Source: Polynucleobacter sp. 15G-AUS-farblos (GTDB lineage Bacteria; Pseudomonadota; Gammaproteobacteria; Burkholderiales; Burkholderiaceae). From it: a stretch of DNA of 64,000 nt. Position numbers and translations under genes: made by a program. This document shows positions 61,069-64,000 of this stretch, one piece after another (the stretch's first letter is position 1; each line of letters opens with the position of its first letter). The notes beneath the pieces were generated by a model. The model saw only the letters and a program-made list of their open reading frames with translations, did not search any database and was not told where the DNA came from. The stretch lies in assembly GCF_018882445.1 (NCBI RefSeq), contig NZ_JACVOM010000001.1, positions 592,951 through 656,950 on the forward strand. Direction: 5' to 3'.

Positions 61069-62034
61069 TTAGTCTGGCTTAATATTGGCTTCACGCACTA
61101 GTTTCTCGTAACGCCTACGCTCCGAATTTAAAAAAGAAGCTGCTTGAGCAGTAGTCCCAGGACTTACCTCTCCACCAATTGAACCCAAGCGCTCCAACAT
61201 CTCTTTAGACTGTAAGGCTTTCTCAACTTGAGCATGTAGTGTCTTCACAATGGATGCTGGAGTCTTCGCGGGTGCAATTAAGCTGTACCACACAGAGGCT
61301 TCAAAACCTGGAAAGCCAGATTCCGCTACCGTGGGCACCTCTGGAAATATTGGGGAACGCTTTGCGCTCATAACGGCAACAATCTTTAGCTTGCCACTTT
61401 TGGCATGCGGTGCAATTTCCAACATATTTACAGCAACCAAATCTAGCTGCCCTCCAATAAGATCTGTAATCGCAGGAGCTCCACCTTTGTAGGGAATTTG
61501 TTTCAAAGTAATCCCGGAGGATTGCTCGAAAAGTTTCATGGCCATATGTGGCGCGCCGCCATTACCAGGAGTTCCATAGGTAATAACATCAGGATTCGCC
61601 TTTGCAGCGCTGATCAAATCAGATAATTTTTGGTACTTACTTTCTGCAGAGACTGCGAGCACTACAGGTACGCGGCCAATCATGGCAATTGGCGTAATGT
61701 CTTTTTCGATATCAAAGGGTTGTGGCTTATACAAAGACATATTTGCTGCCAAGGCATTTGCAGCAACCATTAAGGTGTACCCATCAGGTGGACTATCAAT
61801 CAATTGCTTGACGGCAATATTTGACCCAGCTCCTGGCTTGTTTTCAATCACTATCGACTGGCCAAGAGGGGCTGAGATGCTTTGACCTAAAGTTCTAGCA
61901 ACCAAATCAACTGCACCCCCAGGGGCATACCCAACTAAAATCTTAATTGGTTTATTTGGATAATCTTGAGCCATCAAATTACTAGCAAAAGGAAGAGTGG
62001 CTACAAGCAAGAAGCTGAATATAATTTTTTTCAT
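61069..62034 (-). CDS. Bug-family (tripartite tricarboxylate transporter) periplasmic binding protein
   Basis: A 321-residue exported solute-binding protein. A signal peptide (MKKIIFSFLLVATLPFASNL) is followed by 'YPNKPIKILVGYAPGGAVDL' and 'IENKPGAGSNIAVKQL', the hallmarks of Bug receptors. These bind carboxylates, often aromatic acids, and are abundant in betaproteobacteria. It lies 36 bp upstream of ligJ in the same direction, so it may bind a substrate of that pathway. No TctAB membrane genes are present. Confidence 0.93.
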   Translation of the reverse strand: MKKIIFSFLLVATLPFASNLMAQDYPNKPIKILVGYAPGGAVDLVARTLGQSISAPLGQSIVIENKPGAGSNIAVKQLIDSPPDGYTLMVAANALAANMSLYKPQPFDIEKDITPIAMIGRVPVVLAVSAESKYQKLSDLISAAKANPDVITYGTPGNGGAPHMAMKLFEQSSGITLKQIPYKGGAPAITDLIGGQLDLVAVNMLEIAPHAKSGKLKIVAVMSAKRSPIFPEVPTVAESGFPGFEASVWYSLIAPAKTPASIVKTLHAQVEKALQSKEMLERLGSIGGEVSPGTTAQAASFLNSERRRYEKLVREANIKPD

Positions 62035-62332
62035 AAAAATTACCCTCTATTTGAAATAGTACCTACTATCACTACCAGGGTGAACTCTTTGGCAGCATTG
62101 AATCCTTGATTTGAGATAGTGGGGTATGCCGCATTAGCTTTAACGGCAAATTAACTTTATTGATTCTATAGCCCATGAAGCAAACTATGCAATGGACTTT
62201 TAAATCCCCCTTGAAGAACTAAGGCATTTTTTTCTATAGAGTTCGCATACACAGTTCTAGCATGCCCAGCGATGCATAAAGTATTGCTCAAATGACAAAA
62301 CCCCCACCATTTCTGATAAGGGTTTATTTTTC
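62035..62332. other. Intergenic region with a terminator-like dyad
   Basis: About 300 bp without a credible gene between the Bug gene and tRNA fragment B. Near its right end, AAACCC (around 62299) pairs with GGGTTT (around 62320), with T runs on both sides. This could end a transcript through the tRNA fragment. Nothing else is recognised; the promoter of the Bug gene is presumably here. Confidence 0.5.
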
Positions 62333-62378
62333 TGGCGGGCCCACCAGGACTTGAGCCTGGGACCAAAGGATTATGAGA
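62333..62378 (-). repeat. 3' fragment of a CAT-anticodon tRNA gene, copy B
   Basis: The same 3' tRNA half as copy A, nearly identical and in the same orientation: CTCATAATCCTTTGGTCCC, T arm with CTCAAGT (T loop altered), acceptor TGGGCCCGCCA. It also breaks off right after the anticodon side. The last acceptor bases (CGCCA) deviate. Together with copy A it brackets ligJ and the Bug gene. Confidence 0.8.
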
Positions 62379-62409
62379 GCCAACATCAAACTGCAACAGA
62401 AGAATAAGA

Positions 62410-63753
62410 TTATCCATTTCTCTCGATCTTATTTCTCAGCAATTGCAGCGCATTCAGGAATAAAAAGTAATTCGGCTCTTCACCAACGGGAACAAAATGC
62501 TGAAGAGCTTGTTTATTAATCATTTCTAATTTTTTAAGTAACTTTTCTTTTTCTTCGATCGACAGCTTCTTGCCCGTTATCTCCTGCTCAATATTTAAGA
62601 TCAGCGCATAGTGAGTACGCTCACGAATGATGAAGCGAAACCTTCGTAGATGAAAATTAAGTTTAGACAAGGGATAAATAACTGCAAATGCCGCCAACAC
62701 CACTAACCAAAATCGATCAATAAAGACTACAAGCCAGTAAGGTAGGTATTCCGTAGTTTTGGGAGGTCCATAGTTGTAAAAATTCCTCGCTATAGGGCTA
62801 AGTGGGATAGAAGGATCAACATAGGCGGGGAACTCATCGCGCTTAGAGAAAAATAATTTTGATGAATCTTGTATGACCTGCTTACTCGTCATTAATAAAG
62901 CCAGTTGCAAGGCGGGATGCAGATCCTTACGAACAGCTAGCGTGGTTGTAGTAGCAACTAAAGAAATATCACGAACAGGTAATTTTTTTTCAATATCAAT
63001 TGAGCCAGCAGGAATAACGACTGCATCTAGATAATTAAATTGTTTCTGATAGGCAATGGCATTTGGTAAATTAAATAAGGTTAGATCGGGAGAGTGGATT
63101 AATTCTTTTACAAGTGGATCGAGCATAGTGGCTACAAAAATATAGACATCAGCATTGCCGGATAAAAAGTTTTCTCGGGAATCTTCCCATGAGCTCGATA
63201 CAAAATGAGAATTGCTTTCAATGTTAATGCCATTAGCCTCAAATAATTTCTTAGCCAAGATATAGGACCCGCTTTTCTTCGGGGCTAAGGCTACTTTATA
63301 TTTCGTTAAATCTTGTATGGTTTTAATTTTGTCAGCAAGCTCATTTCTATAAAAAATCCATACTGGGTCATAACTCACACTACCAAGTGAATAGAGTTCT
63401 TTTTGTTGCTCTTCCGACAGCGTAGCAGCATAAACAAATCCAGCATTTACCTTACTTTTTGGATCCTTGAGTTCTTCCGCATTCTCTATCGTCCCATTAG
63501 TGGCTACCACTACAACGTCGATCTCATGTTCCTTTAAAGGAGCAATAGCGGCCTCGCCAAATTGGTACCAATCTCCACCCTTATAAGAGGTGGCAATAGT
63601 AATGCCAGTAAAAGGAAAGGGCTTAAGGTAAACAATGACTCCGCCAATCAATAGCAAGATCATAATTACTACCATGCGGAGCTCAATTAGAGACTCCTTG
63701 ATGGCAATAAGCTCATGTTTTAGAACTAGACCTAAGTAATCAAATGTTTTCAT
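62410..63753 (-). CDS. TAXI-family (TRAP) solute-binding protein with membrane anchors
   Basis: A 447-residue protein: an N-terminal membrane segment (about residues 28-47, MILLLIGGVIVYLKPFPF), a TAXI-type binding domain (ATSYKGGDWYQFGEAAIAPL; GFVYAATLSEEQQ; YKVALAPKKSGSYILAKKLF), then a second membrane helix (about 360-385, FWLVVLAAFAVIYPL) and a helical tail of about 60 residues. TAXI receptors are normally free periplasmic proteins; a double-anchored form with a cytoplasmic tail is less usual. The ATG at 63751-63753 is chosen; the longer frame to 63888 would cross the terminator repeat. Confidence 0.82.
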   Translation of the reverse strand: MKTFDYLGLVLKHELIAIKESLIELRMVVIMILLLIGGVIVYLKPFPFTGITIATSYKGGDWYQFGEAAIAPLKEHEIDVVVVATNGTIENAEELKDPKSKVNAGFVYAATLSEEQQKELYSLGSVSYDPVWIFYRNELADKIKTIQDLTKYKVALAPKKSGSYILAKKLFEANGINIESNSHFVSSSWEDSRENFLSGNADVYIFVATMLDPLVKELIHSPDLTLFNLPNAIAYQKQFNYLDAVVIPAGSIDIEKKLPVRDISLVATTTTLAVRKDLHPALQLALLMTSKQVIQDSSKLFFSKRDEFPAYVDPSIPLSPIARNFYNYGPPKTTEYLPYWLVVFIDRFWLVVLAAFAVIYPLSKLNFHLRRFRFIIRERTHYALILNIEQEITGKKLSIEEKEKLLKKLEMINKQALQHFVPVGEEPNYFLFLNALQLLRNKIERNG

Positions 63754-63835
63754 TGAACAAAATTTAGCACAAGCGACACCAACAGGCCTAAGTCCCTTCT
63801 GCCAGCCCCAAGGCTGCCTTATTTTGTGACGCCAA

Positions 63836-63873
63836 AAGGAAAAACGACTTAGGAATTTCTCCCTAAGTCGTTG
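63836..63873 (-). terminator. tRNA-type terminator, copy B of the 38-bp direct repeat
   Basis: Identical over 38 bp to 59883-59920, with the same stem and T run on the minus strand. Here no tRNA sequence lies beside it; instead the IS481-type element begins at once. This fits a tRNA flank interrupted by the insertion sequence. Confidence 0.8.
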
Positions 63874-64000
63874 TGTACGACTCGACACATAGTTAACACT
63901 TTATACCGGACACATACTTTACAGTTTTTGGCATAGGAGGGACCACTCTATGCCGTGGAATGAAAGTACGAAGATGGATGAAAAGCTACGTTTTGTGTCT
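63874..64000 (+). mobile_element. IS481-type insertion sequence, left end (partial)
   Basis: The DNA after the terminator repeat changes character and leads into a transposase start. A terminal inverted repeat probably lies close to 63873 (TGTGTACGACTCGACACA); the exact end cannot be fixed because the right end lies outside the window. Confidence 0.6.
63950..64000 (+). CDS. IS481-family transposase, N-terminus only (partial)
   Basis: The first 17 codons, MPWNESTKMDEKLRFVS, match the usual N-terminus of IS481-family transposases (MPWKE...MEERLRFV). TAGGAGG precedes the ATG at 63950. The gene continues beyond the right edge. Confidence 0.82.
   Translation, partial: MPWNESTKMDEKLRFVS

Noticed and set aside
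62035..62332. Small RNA or CRISPR-like array
   Set aside because: No regularly spaced repeats and no structured region beyond one terminator-like dyad; no CRISPR array was seen anywhere in the window.

Overview
The window is mostly an anoxygenic photosynthesis gene cluster (PGC) of a purple bacterium, followed by ordinary accessory genes. The gene order (bchFNBHLM-lhaA-puhABC-acsF-puhE and crtEF-bchCXYZ-puf), a spheroidene-type carotenoid set, AT-leaning composition and very short gaps suggest a freshwater betaproteobacterium (Burkholderiales, Polynucleobacter-like). This placement is inferred from layout and protein character; no database search was run. The oxygen-dependent cyclase AcsF is present and no BchE is seen, which fits an aerobic anoxygenic phototroph.

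Layout. 1-2.3 kb: bchP (start only), a BCH2/PucC-type carrier and bchG. 2.4-17.7 kb: one long minus-strand operon bchF-N-B-H-L-M-lhaA-puhA-B-C-orf-acsF-puhE-ispH, many genes overlapping by ATGA. 17.9-23.3 kb, plus strand: aerR/ppaA, ppsR, crtA, crtD, crtC. 23.3-36.8 kb, minus strand: crtE-crtF-bchC-X-Y-Z-pufB-(extra small gene)-pufA-pufL-M-C-crtI-B. 36.9-41.8 kb: bchO with a tiny downstream gene, bchD and bchI convergent to it, then hemC. 41.9-44.4 kb: three tiny membrane-protein genes and the peripheral antenna set pucB-pucA-pucC.

Regulation. Seven exact TGT-N12-ACA palindromes and one near match, the recognition pattern of PpsR/CrtJ, lie in the promoter regions of bchG, bchF, aerR, bchC, crtE/bchO and pucB. 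A second, apparently unrecognised element (AGTR-N3-ACCCT-KATWTA) sits in the same intergenic regions. At bchG, bchC and bchF it lies 20-22 bp upstream of the PpsR box.

Points of most interest: (i) a 73-codon single-span membrane-protein gene between pufB and pufA with a strong ribosome-binding site; (ii) the second promoter element; (iii) a PucA whose residues 44-45 are Phe-Leu, the signature of B800-820 antennas rather than B800-850; (iv) a 41-codon membrane-protein gene overlapping the end of bchO; (v) a frameshifted, truncated hemF remnant at the edge of the cluster.

From 44.6 kb the genes look like general accessory functions: an MsbA-type ABC exporter, a lipase, a double nitrilase-fold protein, lipoproteins, a 3-hydroxyacyl-CoA dehydrogenase, an outer-membrane protein, a NitT/TauT-type ABC importer, a CDF metal exporter. 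The last 4 kb look like small islets at a CAT-anticodon tRNA locus. Two 3' tRNA fragments and two copies of a 38-bp terminator bracket a LigJ-type hydratase with a Bug-type binding protein, and then a TAXI-type binding protein. The start of an IS481-type transposase reaches the right edge.
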